64,000 nucleotides of DNA from Scenedesmus sp. ARA3 (lineage: Eukaryota > Chlorophyta > Chlorophyceae > Sphaeropleales > Scenedesmaceae), in assembly GCA_004335835.1 (NCBI GenBank), contig RWJK01001724.1:35860-99859 (forward strand). The letters are read 5' to 3'. Position 1 is the stretch's first letter, and every line of letters begins with the position of its first letter. Below the pieces are notes generated by a model. It saw only the letters and a list, made by a program, of their open reading frames with translations, was not told where the DNA came from and made no database searches. A program made the translations under genes and the position numbers. Positions 33,899 through 45,123 of this stretch are shown piece after piece.

Positions 33899-36071
33899 CC
33901 AGTTCGTTCAACAAAATAGCTTGAGGGCAACCCTGATTACAACAGTTGCAGCTGTGGTGTCGTCGCAATTTACACTGACCAGTGCACCAAAGCAGCTGCT
34001 GAAGGGCTGCAGCGGCTTTGTTGCCTCCTTCACCACAAAGACAACAAGAAACAGAAACAACAGCCGCTGCAGGGAAGCACAGCCGCATGCCTTGAAATGT
34101 AGTGACATGTCCCGCACCCACCGTAGTGCAGCAGGAACTCGTCATTGCCTCCTTCAAAGTACGACAGCAGCAGCGGCGAATCAGCAGGGATGGCTTGTGT
34201 GCTGCTGAGCACCATCTCCCAGCAGCTGCTGGGGCTGTTGTCTGGCGACACCACATCCCACCTGCAGCAGTCACACGAGGCAAGCATGGCAGGGCAACGC
34301 GGCAGCAGGCGCGCAAACCACAGTCAACAAGCAGCAACTAAAAAGTAGAGCGAGGAGAAGAGAGGCTGCTTGCTTGTGCGGTAGTGCAGGGATGCAGCAC
34401 TGTGGCACATGCAGTGGTTGGGTTGTGGCACGGCTGGCAACTTGGACAAAAGCCATGCCTGCTGTGGCTTGACGTAGGGCAACCTCACAAACCCGCGTCC
34501 GCTTGCAGGTAAACAAACTCATAACCTGTGTCCCAACCAGGCGCCGCTGTTCACAGATGCGCAGATGCCCTAGCTGCTGCTAGCAATACAATGAAGCTGC
34601 CATGCGGCAGGCGCAGTGCTGACCACTGCCTGCTGCAGGCACGCTGTACTCCTGTAAAGATAATCGTCAAGCAGCACACACCTGACGTTGTCTCTTGCTG
34701 TGGCTGGCTCTGAGAGCAAGCCGCCTGTCTCATCGCCTGCATGGTTCAGCATATCGATAAGGGGCACCAGCATGCGCACACCAATGCCGCCGCCTTGTGC
34801 AGCGTTGCCAAAGGTGCGAGACATCACCACCTGCAGCAGGAGGGGGCGCCAGCAGCAGCGCAGCCTGTTACAACTGCAGATGTACGCAAAAAATGTTGTG
34901 GCAGGCGCTGATGTGCACTGCTACTGACGCCACTGCAAAGCATTGCTGTGCAAAGCTGCCGGCTACAGCTGACATCAATTGCAATGCAGGTGGGCGAGTG
35001 GCACAGGCAGTTATTTGAAAGTACATTGAAACAGCGTGTGTCTGCCACAGCCACTGCAGCTGCAGTGCAAGCCGGGGACTTCCACCTCGCCGCCATGCAA
35101 CAAGCAACCCCGCAAAATAACAACCAAAATAACAAGTAACAGCTAACTCACCGAATGAGCCCAGCGGTACGTCTGCAGGTCTGCTCCACCAATCGAGTCT
35201 GGCCTGCAGGATTGCCAGCTGGCAGCCATCTTATCAGCGTGGCCGCGGATGGCGGCTACTGCTGTTGGCAGCTGCACTGCAGCAGCATCAGCATTGGAGA
35301 CGCTCTCCAGTGCACTGGGTACTGCCTTGGGCAAAGCCTGCGGGTGACATGTTGATGCAAGGAGCAGCCACAAGCAGTGTGAGGAGGCGTGATTGGCTGG
35401 ACGAAGGGCTGCAGCCAGTGCACTGGGAACTGCATTGGGCAGAGCCTGCAGTTGATACAGGTGCTGCAGGTGTGACGAGAAGTTTGAAGCGACAGCCAAT
35501 GCAGCAGGTGGTGCCTCGCAAGCGCTGAATGAATGAGATTGGTCAGTTGAGACATTGCCATGGCCCAGTATCGGAGGGAGCGCCCAGCCACCCACCAAAC
35601 CTGATGTACTAGCTGCCTAGCCGTGCGTATTTGACAGGCATCAGGGGGTTCGCAAACAGTGCAGCTGCTGTTTTGGGCCGCCCTGCTGCTGGCAACACAG
35701 CTGCTACTGCTCTTGCGCATGTGCACCCTGTGGCGTGCATACCTGCAGGTATGGATGCCAGGGGGACTCCCGCCCAGCCTGCACCTGCTGCAGCAGCTTG
35801 GCCACAAGCCGGTCCTGCCAGAGCGCACCCTGCATGTGGTTTGTTTTCCATTGTAAGCACATTGTAAATACATTGTAAGGGGCACAGATGATGCAGCAGG
35901 AAAGTAGCGGCTGTGCATGGTTGCGGCTCCCCCTACTGCTGTGTTGCAGTGCTAGAGACTGGTACACACACAGCTGCTGTGTTATTGCAGCAAGTCTTTG
36001 CTTGGCAGACAGCAGCTGTCATTCACTGCCGGTTGTACAACTGCTGCTGCTGGTGATGGTGGTGGTGGTGC

Positions 36072-36109
<38 letters not shown>

Positions 36110-37119
36110 CGCACCTGCCCCACCAGCTGCTGCTGCTCCTCCTCCTCCATCACGTCAGTGATGGCCAGGCGCAGCGGCACACGCAGCAGCTGGTATCCAG
36201 CCGGAATGTCCTGCAAGGGCAGCAGCAGCCGTGTGCAGCAGCAGTCAGGCAGCAGTTCTGGCAGCCCTGCATAGTGTTTGCTGTAGCTGCTGCATCCGAC
36301 ATTGCAAAGCCACTCTTCAACCACAATGGCATGCAAAACAGCCATTGCATGTTGCTGTGTGCTGTGTGACACAGAAAATTGCATGCAACTGAATGCAGAA
36401 TCTATGAGATGGTGTGACACAACATGGCATGATGGTCAGCTCCCTGCTGCGCACCTCCACGGCAATGACGCCCCTGTCACCCTCTCCATCTTCATACAGC
36501 GCCACCTTACTGTCCTCAGTGCCTACGCCAGTCACGCCTGGCAACACAACAGCACAGGGTGACACTCAGCAGGGTGACACTCAGCAGGGTGACACTCAGC
36601 AGGGTGACACTCAGCGCATCGCAGCAGGGTGACACTCAGCAGGGTGACACTCAGCAGGGTGACACTCAGCGCATCGCAGATACCCTCACGTGATGGAAGC
36701 TGGCACGGATTTGCAGGCAGCAGGAACAATGCGACAGAGCCGGCTCTGCTGTGCTAAACCTACTTTGCCCTGCGTACGGCAGCATTGAGGCGCTGCATCT
36801 GCTGCTGCTGCAGCTGCTGCTGCTCACCATTGTTGACGAGCCACAGCAGCAGGTTCTGCAGGCAGGAGGTGTCCTGCTGCGCTGCAGGAGAGGCAGCCTC
36901 TGCCGGTGCTGCTGCTCCTGCTGCTACGCGTTGGCTGTGTCGCCTGTTTGTGCTGCTTGTGTTTATGCTGGTGCTGTTGCAGGTGCTTGTGCACAAGCCT
37001 GAAGATCTGCACACTCGTGATTGCTGTGCATGCAGCTGTTGCGCGGTCACCAAGCGATTCTGCAGGCACCTGGCGTGCCTGTTGTGCAATGTCAATGGAG
37101 ACGCGTGTCCTGCCTGCAT
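31612..37119 (-). CDS. SET-domain protein methyltransferase, Rubisco LSMT-like
   Basis: Eleven exons on the minus strand: 37119-36828 (start uncertain), 36537-36455, 36210-36115, 35829-35743, 35337-35152, 34830-34682, 34261-34122, 33791-33697, 32878-32732, 32502-32272 and 32106-31612. Every junction matches in phase; the model gives 666 residues. SET landmarks: GDRGVIAVE followed by DIPAGYQLLRVPLRLAITD (N-SET), WQDRLVAKLLQQV and PWHPYLQALP (inserted iSET region), VVMSRTFG, LVPLIDMLNHAGDE, and GGNDEFLLHYGFVP, the conserved catalytic strand of LSMT/SETD3/SETD6 enzymes. Substrate-binding helices follow. Substrate could be Rubisco large subunit, aldolase or another protein; plastid targeting is not provable because exon 1 is uncertain. 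The last exon encodes a nuclear-type basic patch KRKKK and a VTG repeat. Introns contain CAG/CTG arrays, a minisatellite and copied exon edges. Confidence 0.85.
31810..31853 (-). repeat. Coding minisatellite (VTG repeats) with 18-bp palindrome
   Basis: A 9-bp unit (TGACACCGG on the plus strand) is repeated three and a half times within the last SET exon and encodes Val-Thr-Gly repeats. It abuts a perfect palindrome, GGTGTCACTAGTGACACC, at 31810-31827. Confidence 0.95.
32798..33426 (-). repeat. Five tandem copies of a SET-gene exon start plus acceptor
   Basis: The real exon 9 start (sense GGCCAGGCTGCTGCAGATCT, then a segment encoding LYKQALDAGLAAL) at about 32800-32884 recurs at about 32934-33009, 33090-33153, 33201-33277 and 33343-33424, all in intron 8. 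The first three extra copies still carry CTGCAGGGC-like acceptors. Exon-like units are about 65-85 bp, spaced about 110-155 bp. An ACATGC hexamer run lies between copies at about 33047-33070. Confidence 0.95.
33804..33893 (-). repeat. CAG/CTG array, 30 units, 13 bp before a SET-gene acceptor
   Basis: Thirty perfect CAG units on the plus strand, hence (CTG)30 on the sense strand of the SET gene, ending 13 bases before the exon that begins at 33791. Confidence 0.97.
35300..35460 (-). repeat. Duplicated start of SET exon 5
   Basis: The exon 5 start (encoding ALPKAVPSAL, 35337 downwards) has a copy at about 35450-35405 in intron 4 encoding ALPNAVPSAL, also preceded by a CTGCAG acceptor. Confidence 0.85.
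36557..36679 (-). repeat. 15-bp intronic minisatellite, 7 units
   Basis: GGGTGACACTCAGCA repeats seven times, with GCATCGCAGCA-type insertions after units 4 and 7, in intron 1 of the SET gene. The array starts 20 bp before the exon 2 acceptor, so it makes up most of the acceptor-proximal intron. Confidence 0.95.
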
Positions 37120-37866
37120 GGTTTGTTGGGTGGCAGTCAGGCCTGACAGATCAGCACATTGTGAAGACTTTTATGGTTGCTGTAGCACAACTGCAACACT
37201 GACAGCACGGCTTTGCTGCTTGGAACTGTTACTGGCCTTGATGGGAGACATTACTGTTGCCCACCTTGCTCAATTTTGAGATACTGCACTGAAACTGCAT
37301 GGCCGAGATCGCGGCACGAAACACTGATGTAACGGGTCGTGAGACGTTTTGAATGACCAGGCAGCGGGATCTCTTGATGTTGCCCTAACCAGCGTCGTGC
37401 TCAGGTTGATGGCCTGAAGTGCACGCTCGTACAGTTACGTGCAGCCTACAGCTCCTGGCAACAGTATAGACATTAGATAAAGCTGTTTTGGCTGAAACTG
37501 GCGTGTGACAGCAGTTGCAGCGCGCTCAATCGCTCAAAAATACTTGCCGTCATGTAACTTGTCACGGCGGGCTTTCCATGCCACAACCAGAATATCAATA
37601 GCCTAGTGTGAACTCTGGTACCAGACCACAACTTCAATATATTCGCATGAGCCGTCAGGAGCTGTGCCGCATCGACCTCTTTCTGCTGTGTTTTGTCGAG
37701 TCTGCCAGTGCTGAAGTGTCCGTGGCTGCTACTTCTTTGCGCGGAGCTATATATTCTTCTTCATTTAGCACTCTGTATCGATAAAGCAGCTTTGGTTCGG
37801 TCAAGCGCACAGGCCGGCAGCAGTAGCAGCAGCAGCAGCCCCAGCAGCAGCAACCACAAAAGCAGC
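37120..37866. promoter_or_regulatory. Divergent promoter interval (SET gene and L1-domain gene)
   Basis: About 750 bp with few triplet repeats, between the presumed SET start (-) and the L1-domain start (+). An AT-rich TCAATATATTCG is at about 37633. Upstream in frame of the L1 start there is no earlier ATG. Confidence 0.45.
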
Positions 37867-38646
37867 ATGGAGCTGCCAGGCTTCAAGCCTCAGCAGCTGC
37901 AAAAAGCCGTCTCGTCGCTGCTTAAGTTCGTTGGCGATGCGGACAAGTCCACGCAGCTGCTGGAGGAGGATGAAGTCTTCCACCTGGTGGTGTCCCTGAA
38001 AAAGGCGCCAGTGGGCCCCCGCAAAGACAAGCTCATTCGCATCGCCATCCCGCACCCGCTGTGGACAGCAGAGGGCGCAGAGGTGTGCCTGTTAGTGAAG
38101 GACCACAAGGGTGAGGGGCACAAGGCAGCAAAGCAGCGGCTGGCCAAGCTGCTCAAAAACGGCGGCGTGGCGAAGGTGGTGGGCTTGAGCAAGCTGCGCA
38201 CCAAGTATGAGTCACACGAGGCGAAGCGGCAGCTGTGCGGCGCGTATGACCTGTTCCTAGCAGACGAGCGCATCATTCCCTCGCTGCCAAAGCTGATAGG
38301 CAAGGCCTTTTTCAAAAAGAAGAAGCAGCCGGTCCCCGTGGACATGCGCGCAGCAGACTTTTCAAAGCAGGTGCAGGCGGCGCTTGCAGCAACGTACATG
38401 ACGCCGCCGCAAGGCACCTGCGTCAGCGTGCGCGTCGCGCGCAGCAGCATGGAGCAGCAGCAGATCGTGGAGAATGCGATGGCGGCGCTGCGGGGCGTGG
38501 TGGGCAACATACCCAAGAAGTGGGGCAATGTTCAGGCAGTGTACCTGAAAACCAGCGAGTCAGTGTCCCTGCCAGTGTACCAGGTGCTGCCTGAGGAGCC
38601 CACAAAGATTGCAGCGCAGCAGCAGGAAGAGCAGGACTCTCAGTAG
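37867..38646 (+). CDS. Ribosomal L1-domain ribosome-biogenesis protein (UTP30/RSL1D1 type)
   Basis: A single uninterrupted exon of 259 residues, the only clearly intronless gene here. The protein starts MELPGFKPQQLQKAV, then HLVVSLKKAP, a basic loop RKDKLIRIAIPHPLW, VCLLVKDHKGEGHKAAKQRL, VVGLSKLRTKYESHEAKRQL, YDLFLADERIIPSLPKLIGK and FFKKKKQPVPVDM. This series matches the L1-fold proteins UTP30/RSL1D1 (and PUF6-associated factors) that work in nucleolar pre-60S/90S assembly and not the ribosomal protein L1 itself. The C-terminus has SMEQQQIVENAMAAL and VYLKTSESVSLPVYQ, the usual last strand. The first ATG in the open frame was used; the frame is open upstream but without ATG. Stop is TAG after DSQ. 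Confidence 0.9.
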   Translation: MELPGFKPQQLQKAVSSLLKFVGDADKSTQLLEEDEVFHLVVSLKKAPVGPRKDKLIRIAIPHPLWTAEGAEVCLLVKDHKGEGHKAAKQRLAKLLKNGGVAKVVGLSKLRTKYESHEAKRQLCGAYDLFLADERIIPSLPKLIGKAFFKKKKQPVPVDMRAADFSKQVQAALAATYMTPPQGTCVSVRVARSSMEQQQIVENAMAALRGVVGNIPKKWGNVQAVYLKTSESVSLPVYQVLPEEPTKIAAQQQEEQDSQ

Positions 38647-41045
38647 CGCGCAGGAGCAGTAAAAGGAGATCTTGCAGCAGCTGAGCAGCAGCGGCAGCAG
38701 TGGAGGGTGGCTGCTGGCGGCTGCTGCCTTGGTTTGCCAGCGTCTGCAGCAGATAGTGCTAGGAGAGCTGTGCGGGCGCCACCCTACCAGACAGGCATAG
38801 CCGCATGATGCGCTTATGCGTGGGTGCATGGCCGCGCATACGCATGTGAGTCAGCTCCTAGCAGCCGCTGTGCTGGCATCGGCTGGAGGGCTAGCCGCAG
38901 AGCTGCCTGCAGCTGGTGCTAGGCTCTGTGGATGCAGCAGTGAGCAGCGCAGCGGCAAGTTGCTGCTGCTGCTGGTGGTGGTGGTGGTGGTTTTTGGCAT
39001 CATGCTGTTGCAGCAGCTTTGGCCAATATCCAGCTGCTGGCTGTGTGCATCATGCAGTCGCGGGAGTGGAGTAGAATGCAGCAGCAGCAGCAGGTGAAGG
39101 ATAGCCATGGTACTTATGTGCAAGCGCACATGCCTGGCATGTTGCTCAGCTCGTGGCAGCGTGCTTACAGCTGCAACCTGTGCTTCGCGCATGAGCACGC
39201 GCCTTGCCATGATGTATATGGGTGCATTCACAGCCTTCTGTTGTTGCAGCCGCGTCATGGAATAGCAGTGATGACGAGGCATTGTTGTTGAGCAGAACGT
39301 CTGCCACTCTTGTAAGAGCTAATCAGCAGTAACTTGGGTGCAAATCATGCCATTCTTGGCAGTAGGTTGGGTGTAGGTCATGGATGCGTAATTACATGTC
39401 AGTATTTGAGTTGCAATTACATGTCCAGACGTCAGGATGTCGACATCCTTCTAAATCTGATTTGGTCTCATACGCGATTGGTCTTTAGCAGTGTTGTCAG
39501 GAGTGCATTCTATGCTGCGCACGGCATTGTAGCTGACCCATCAGCTGTGAAGTGTGTGCATGTGTGTGCCAAGTTGAGTCTCTCTCCACCTGCAACGGAC
39601 AATCCTCAACATTATTAGCAATGTGAAGGATAGATTTTACTCTCATATATCTAATCATACTCTGAACTCACAAGTGACATGTGACAATGCCATCCAAGCC
39701 ATAATAACACCTGAACCATAGCAACAGCGCCATCGCCCCATGCTGTGTGTAACTACTCGGGTCCCCGTCATCAAACTTCAATTACTATTTGAACAAATCA
39801 AACCATCACACCAGCCCAGACCAACATAACGGCACCAATTCTGCATTGCACAATCATTGTGAGTTGCAGGTGACTTCACACTGATGCAACATGATACGTA
39901 GTCATATCATATGTTACAAGCGGTGCAGCTTAGACGGCTGCAGCAGCGACCCATCAATACAATACAATACAATACATGACAATACACTGAAGATTGAGAC
40001 CTCCCTCAGGCACAAGCCCATCAACCAGTGTTCTCACCACACCACCTGATGCTGCTGTACTGCTGCAATCCAGCCTGCACGACAGCTGCCCCACCACCAA
40101 CCAGGCCAAGTGTGGCTGCAAACGCATCATCATCATACTCAAAACTGCAAACAACTAAGCTACCAAGACCGGCTAAGTCCCTGCTGGCTCACCAGTGGGC
40201 TTCGCTGCTGCATGCTGCACATCGCTGTCTAAGCCGCGCGAGCACTGCTACCAGTGTACCCTACACCTCTGCCTGCACCTAAACCGGCTGCCTGTCCAGG
40301 GCCATCTGGAACACTGGCGCAGGCAGCTTTGCTGGGCGGCACCAGCACACCACCCAAGACCCCACAGTCGCATTTAGAATACATGTCATCAAAACCTCCT
40401 GGCATGGCCAAATGAACTCCTGTAGAAAGTAGAAAAGTAACATGAGGCATCCAAACATGCCCAAGAAAACAGGGTGATATGTTGTGCGTCATACATGATT
40501 TTGAGGCTGCCTGCTGCCACGCCAAACACACCGATTATATACAAAGTTGTACACTGGCACACGCGCTGCCCACCCCCAACCATTGAACACAGCCAGCCCC
40601 ATGACAACTGTTAGCACCCATGACACGTGCATAACACATGTGTTAGCAGCTGCAGCAACAACGGTAGCCGAGACTTTGTTGTTGCTGACACGTGCCACAT
40701 ACAACACCTGGCCCACAACAACCGTCAACAGCATATATGGCATATATATGCCACAGCCAGCAGCCGCGGCACAGCATGACCAACTGACTGAGGATATTCT
40801 GCAAAGCTCGCATGTACAGCTGTGTGCGCTGCTTCCATCAAGTCAGGCTGTGTGCGCCTGAAATCATACAACTGACGGCACAAATCAGGTGAAAGATGTC
40901 TTATGTTCATAAGTCTTGACCGTCAAGACAGTGTTACAGGCTGTAACACAGTGCAGGGTATACCACCCAAACACCACAAAGTCATGTTTTACTGTAGATT
41001 TCTTGGATGCTTCAATATCCTGCTTGCAGGCAACTGATGCAATTT
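38647..41045. other. Intergenic region, AT-richer, no supported gene
   Basis: The first 600 bp are CAG-rich 3' flank; from about 39300 to 40900 the sequence is less GC-rich than the rest, with short frames and no coherent exon chain. A pentamer run (AATAC) lies at about 39957-39977. A minus-strand gene may hide here, but I could not link exons. Confidence 0.4.
39955..39978. repeat. AATAC pentanucleotide run
   Basis: About four to five ATACA/AATAC units, then a variant unit with TGACAATACAC. Confidence 0.85.
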
Positions 41046-41535
41046 CTATGTCAGCAACTGCAGCCACCGCATGCTGCCGGATACCAAGGAAGCCGCAATG
41101 ACGCCCGTGGCCTGCGACGCTGACCGGAAGGCTGCCCAAGGATGCAGCTCCTTTGGACGCTGCCCTGTAAGTTGCCGCTGCAATCGCTACCACCAGCAGC
41201 AGCCAGAGCAGGCGTCATGACACCTTCTTGCCTGCCGTCGCCTCGTCTTATGCATGTAGCTCTGGATGCGTCTCGCTGATTGAAAAGCTGCCCATAGGCA
41301 CTCAGAGGGCAGCGCACTGACAGCTGCTGCCAGCCCCACCTGCGCTAGCCTGCTGCACCAGCGTCAATCTCTTTGTGTACAGCACTGCCAACGACTGTAT
41401 CAGTGCCGTCTTTTCTGCTGGAGTAGGCTGTTGGCGCAGCAGGGCATGTGCCCTTCGAATCTGAGACTGCACCTCTTGGAAACGGTCTGGCTGCCCCTGT
41501 GCTGCCCCTGCCTGGGGGCCTCCTGCGGCAGCCAT
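41046..41535 (-). CDS. Unknown 104-residue protein
   Basis: Two exons: 41535-41340 and 41164-41046, phase 1 junction, total 104 residues. The protein has a Gly/Ala/Gln N-terminus (MAAAGGPQAGAAQGQ), a helical middle (RFQEVQSQIRRAHALL, KTALIQSLAVLYTKRLTLV) and a C-terminus with RPKELHPWAAFRSA and a moderately hydrophobic TGVIAASLVSG, ending with a TAG stop. I do not recognise the family. The non-repetitive amphipathic helices and correct splice signals favour a real gene; a longer 5' part is possible because an acceptor (CTGCAG) lies just upstream of the ATG. Confidence 0.5.
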
Positions 41536-42644
41536 GCTGCCTCCTGCAGAACAGCACGCAGACAGCCATGCATGTCACACATCAGGTGTCTTAGGGCTAC
41601 CCGAGTATCTTATGTTGCGCTGTTGGTTGTCCAGTGACCAAGCCATCCCGGCGAGGCGAGTTGAGGCTGCCAAGGGCCACTCGGTGGTAGCCCATCTCAG
41701 CACCCCCCGGAGGTTGCATGTGAAAGTTGTTGTGTATTGGTCGCACTATACAGGGCATCAGCGCTGCTGCACCACACGCAGAGCAACGACGCACCAATGG
41801 CAGAGTCCGCTGCTGACTTGGCTGTGCCAAAGGCCGGGAGGTGATGTAATTGCAAACAACCTACCAACACGAAAGGCCTTGTGCTTGAGGGTAACGTGGC
41901 AAATTGCAGCCAGATGCTGCGGCAGTGGCAGAAAGTACCAGGTAGTAACTCAGTGAGGTAGTTGACCAGACACAAGGGAGGCCCCAATGCCCAGGGTGTT
42001 AGCCAAGGTGGGTTCGGTGTGGGTGCCCTATGGGCCCATTATTTCTGCCGAGCCAGATCCCTTAAGTACACAGAGCTGCATGCCTGCTATCACACTGGTT
42101 ACAGTACTTGATTGTAGTCATGACCCCCTTGCCACAGCTCAGCTTGCAAGCGGCTTGCTGCTGTTTGTCAGTGTCACAACCCTGCCACGCGCAAACTAGA
42201 CGCGAATGAACTGCAGCAGGCACAGCACTGCCTGGTGACCCATATGAACATCCTCTGGCCTGAGCGAGCCCACCGTGACTGTCACAGCCTGTGGGTGTCA
42301 CTGGGCCCTCCCCGGACACCAGGCAAGTCACTTGCTAACAAGTTGTTAGCCATGAACGCTGAAGCTCTTTTGAAACGCCACGTCACTTGCTGTTGGCCAC
42401 CCCTTGCATATCTTTACGTTCAACACTGCACATGCACACCTGTCTGTGTTGCACAGACAGCTGTACCGTCCTGCAAGCCAGCCAGCCCCATTGCACTGCC
42501 TGACTGCCAGACATTGCTGCGGCTCCTCCTGCTCGGCTCCTGCTGCTGCTGCCATTGAGGTCCCTGCATTTGTATATACACAGGTATATATCCCTGGTGC
42601 AGCAGCAATTGGCGGCAGCGGACTGCGGCAGTTGATATAACGCT
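41536..42644. other. Intergenic region between two minus-strand genes
   Basis: No exon chain supported. It may contain 5' exons of the 104-residue protein gene and the 3' flank of the ankyrin gene. Confidence 0.45.
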
Positions 42645-45123
42645 CTAGCTGGCTGCCAGCACCGCCTGCGTGAAGCGCCAGGACAGGCTCCACACTGGCT
42701 GGCACAGCTCCACAGGCACCACGCCCTGCTTGTTGCGGGCCTCCCTGTCTGCGCCTGCCGCCAGCAGCGCACGCACCACCTCCACGTGGCCACGCATCGC
42801 TGCCCAGTGCAGCGCGGTGTTGTCGCCCTGCGCCATGGGAGGGACAGCAGATGTGGCAGCAGCTTGAGAGGACCAAAGGTTTTTATGGTTTGGACGCTGA
42901 TGCGCGACGAGTGCGGCAAGTATACAGCACTGCACTTTGCAATGCGCAAGGGCGGACAGGAGGGTCACCACTGCCCAGTGCAGCGCGGTGTTGCCGCCCT
43001 GCGCAACAAGAGGCATGTGAGTAAGGCTATGTCGCATTGTGGGTGTGGTTGTGGTGGGGAGGGACAGCAGATATTGCAGCAGCTTGAGAGGACGCATATT
43101 TTTTGGTTTGGACGCTGATGCGCGACGAGTGCGGCAAACATACAGCACTGCACTTTGCAACGCGCAAGGGCGGACAAGAGGTTCATCGCTGCCCAGTGCA
43201 GCGTGGTGTTGTCGCCCTGCCTGCGCCACATGCAGGAAATTGATTCGAAGGCAGCAGACTAGGGAGGAACCTTTTGTGATTTTGGGTTGGGTTGTTGCTG
43301 CGGATACACAGCTGTTAACATGGAGTTTGCAGAGTTTTTAAGCATGCTGTGTGCTGCACAGGTCTCAGAACAGTATGGTCTGCTACCACATGCACAGCTC
43401 ACATCAAGTCATGTTGGAATGGCCATTGCGCAGGAACACGCCAGCCACACGCCAGCCACTAGCTCACCAGGTCCTTTGCGTGGACGCTTGCGCCTGACTG
43501 CAGCAGGTGCTCCACGACGGCCAGATGGCCATTGTGTGCTGCGCGGATGAGTGGTGTCTCTTGCATCTGCAGCAACAGCGGTGCGCCGCACGCTGATTTT
43601 ATCAGACAGGTGTGGCAGCGCTATGGGCTACCGCCCCAGCATGTGGCCCTGGGTTGTGGCTGTGATAGGGACTGAATCAGTTTGCTGCTGGCAGTACTGT
43701 GTCGCGCATCAGTGACATGCGGCAATTCATCAGCACAGAAAGCACGTGCAGAACTGCAACCACATGCATGTCAGGCGGCTGATGGCCTGTGCTTGCTGCA
43801 CAACAGCGAAGGGCAACGCATGTGCTGCACAGCACAGCACAGCACAGCACGCACCACGTTGCGCTGCTCAATGGCAGCGCCCTCCTCCAGCAGCAGCTTC
43901 ACACATGTCAGGTGCCCTGCGCAGAGCACATTAAAGCCGCCAGAAGCAATAGCAGGCAGCAGCACATGGCAACAACAGCTGCAGTGGTTAATTTTGGAAT
44001 CGGCCATTTAGGCGACAGATGCTGAGCTGCCTGCAGCCGCCGCATTGCATGTGCTTGGCAGCGCGGGACAGCACTTTGTCGTCATACAAAGCAGTGTGCT
44101 TGGCAAGCCTGCCCAGTGTGACAGCTGTTACCTGCAAGGTGGCACTGCCAGCGCCTTGCCTCATTCGACACACATCCAGCAGCCACATCTCTGTGTATGC
44201 TACTACTCCTTGCTTCAACGTCACTGAGCATGGTGCTGCTGCTGCCGAGTGCTGCCACTGCTTGCACACACTCTGCTTTCTGCGGCTGCTGGCTCCTGCA
44301 CCTGCAGCAGCAGCAGTAGGGTCAGCGCACTCACCTCCACCCGCAGCCAGCACCATGGGAGGGTCACCGCAGTGGTCGGACTCGTTCAAGGTGCAGCCCT
44401 GCAGCCAGCAGCGCCAGCAGCACTCCGCATGTCAGCGAATTGCGAATTTGCAGTGACTGGATGAGCAGACCCTGTGCTGCCAATGCGAGGCTGTGCAGAC
44501 AGCTGCTGGGTGCTGACTGTTGCATTTGCTGCTGCAGCGTCCTAGTGAAGCTTTTGTCAGTGCACGGTCCCAGTCATAAGTTGAGCCGTTGCATCTGTGA
44601 TGCCCAGCCTGGCAGTGCTGGTTTGGCCGACACAATGTCAGCCGCTGCATAAGATTTCTTGCGGGCTCGCTGTAAAACCCTGTGCCATGCCAGGTGTCTC
44701 TGCCGCACTGTGCGGTGGTGTGGCAGGACAACTCTTGTCAGCATCACCAATATATGCCCAGCATGCTTTGCAGGCTAACATGTTGATGGCTTGAGTTGCC
44801 ATACACAGTACTACTGGTAGTGCAAGTAATGTCGATGCAGGCTTGACAGCACTGCACACTGATGCATCGCTTGCAGTGAGCTTGCTTGGATGGGCTCACC
44901 TCCATGATGTGCTCTTTCACCCAGTCATACATGCCATCGCAGCAGTCCCTCCATATGTTGGATTTCTCAGGAATGAACTTGCCAGTCTGTGAAGCAGCAG
45001 GCAGCAGCAAGCTCAGCCTGTTGGGTATGCCCAGCCAACGCTGCAAGCACCCCGTGCATAAACAGAAGCACCAACATCATATAACAAAATATTATAGGTG
45101 CTCACGATGAGGTCGAAAGGCAT
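42645..45123 (-). CDS. Ankyrin-repeat protein, 170 aa
   Basis: Six exons: 45123-45106, 44986-44900, 44398-44335, 43916-43855, 43566-43468 and 42827-42645, phases all consistent. The N-terminus is MPFDLI then TGKFIPEKSNIWRDCCDGMY, not related to known domains. Four ankyrin repeats follow: PPMVLAAGGGHLTCVKLLLE, TPLIRAAHNGHLAVVEHLLQ, NTALHWAAMRGHVEVVRALL with AGADREARN, and a last degenerate one. The TPLxxAAxxGHxxVVxxLLxxGAxxxxxN consensus is well kept, so a protein-protein interaction role is expected; partner and location unknown. No targeting peptide visible. Each repeat sits on its own exon. The start of the last exon has two more copies in intron 5. Confidence 0.85.
42780..43225 (-). repeat. 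Three tandem copies of ankyrin exon-6 start and flanks
   Basis: The real exon 6 start (encoding GDNTALHWAAM, 42827 downwards) recurs at about 43008 (GGNTALHWA) and 43220 (GDNTTLHWAAM). The intron part is copied as well: GGTTTGGACGCTGATGCGCG and CAGCACTGCACTTTGCAA each occur twice. Unit about 180-210 bp. Confidence 0.95.

Noticed and set aside
38647..38808. Read-through extension of the L1-domain protein past its TAG
   Set aside because: The frame stays open for about 53 codons, but the domain is complete before the TAG and the extension is ordinary CAG-rich flank.
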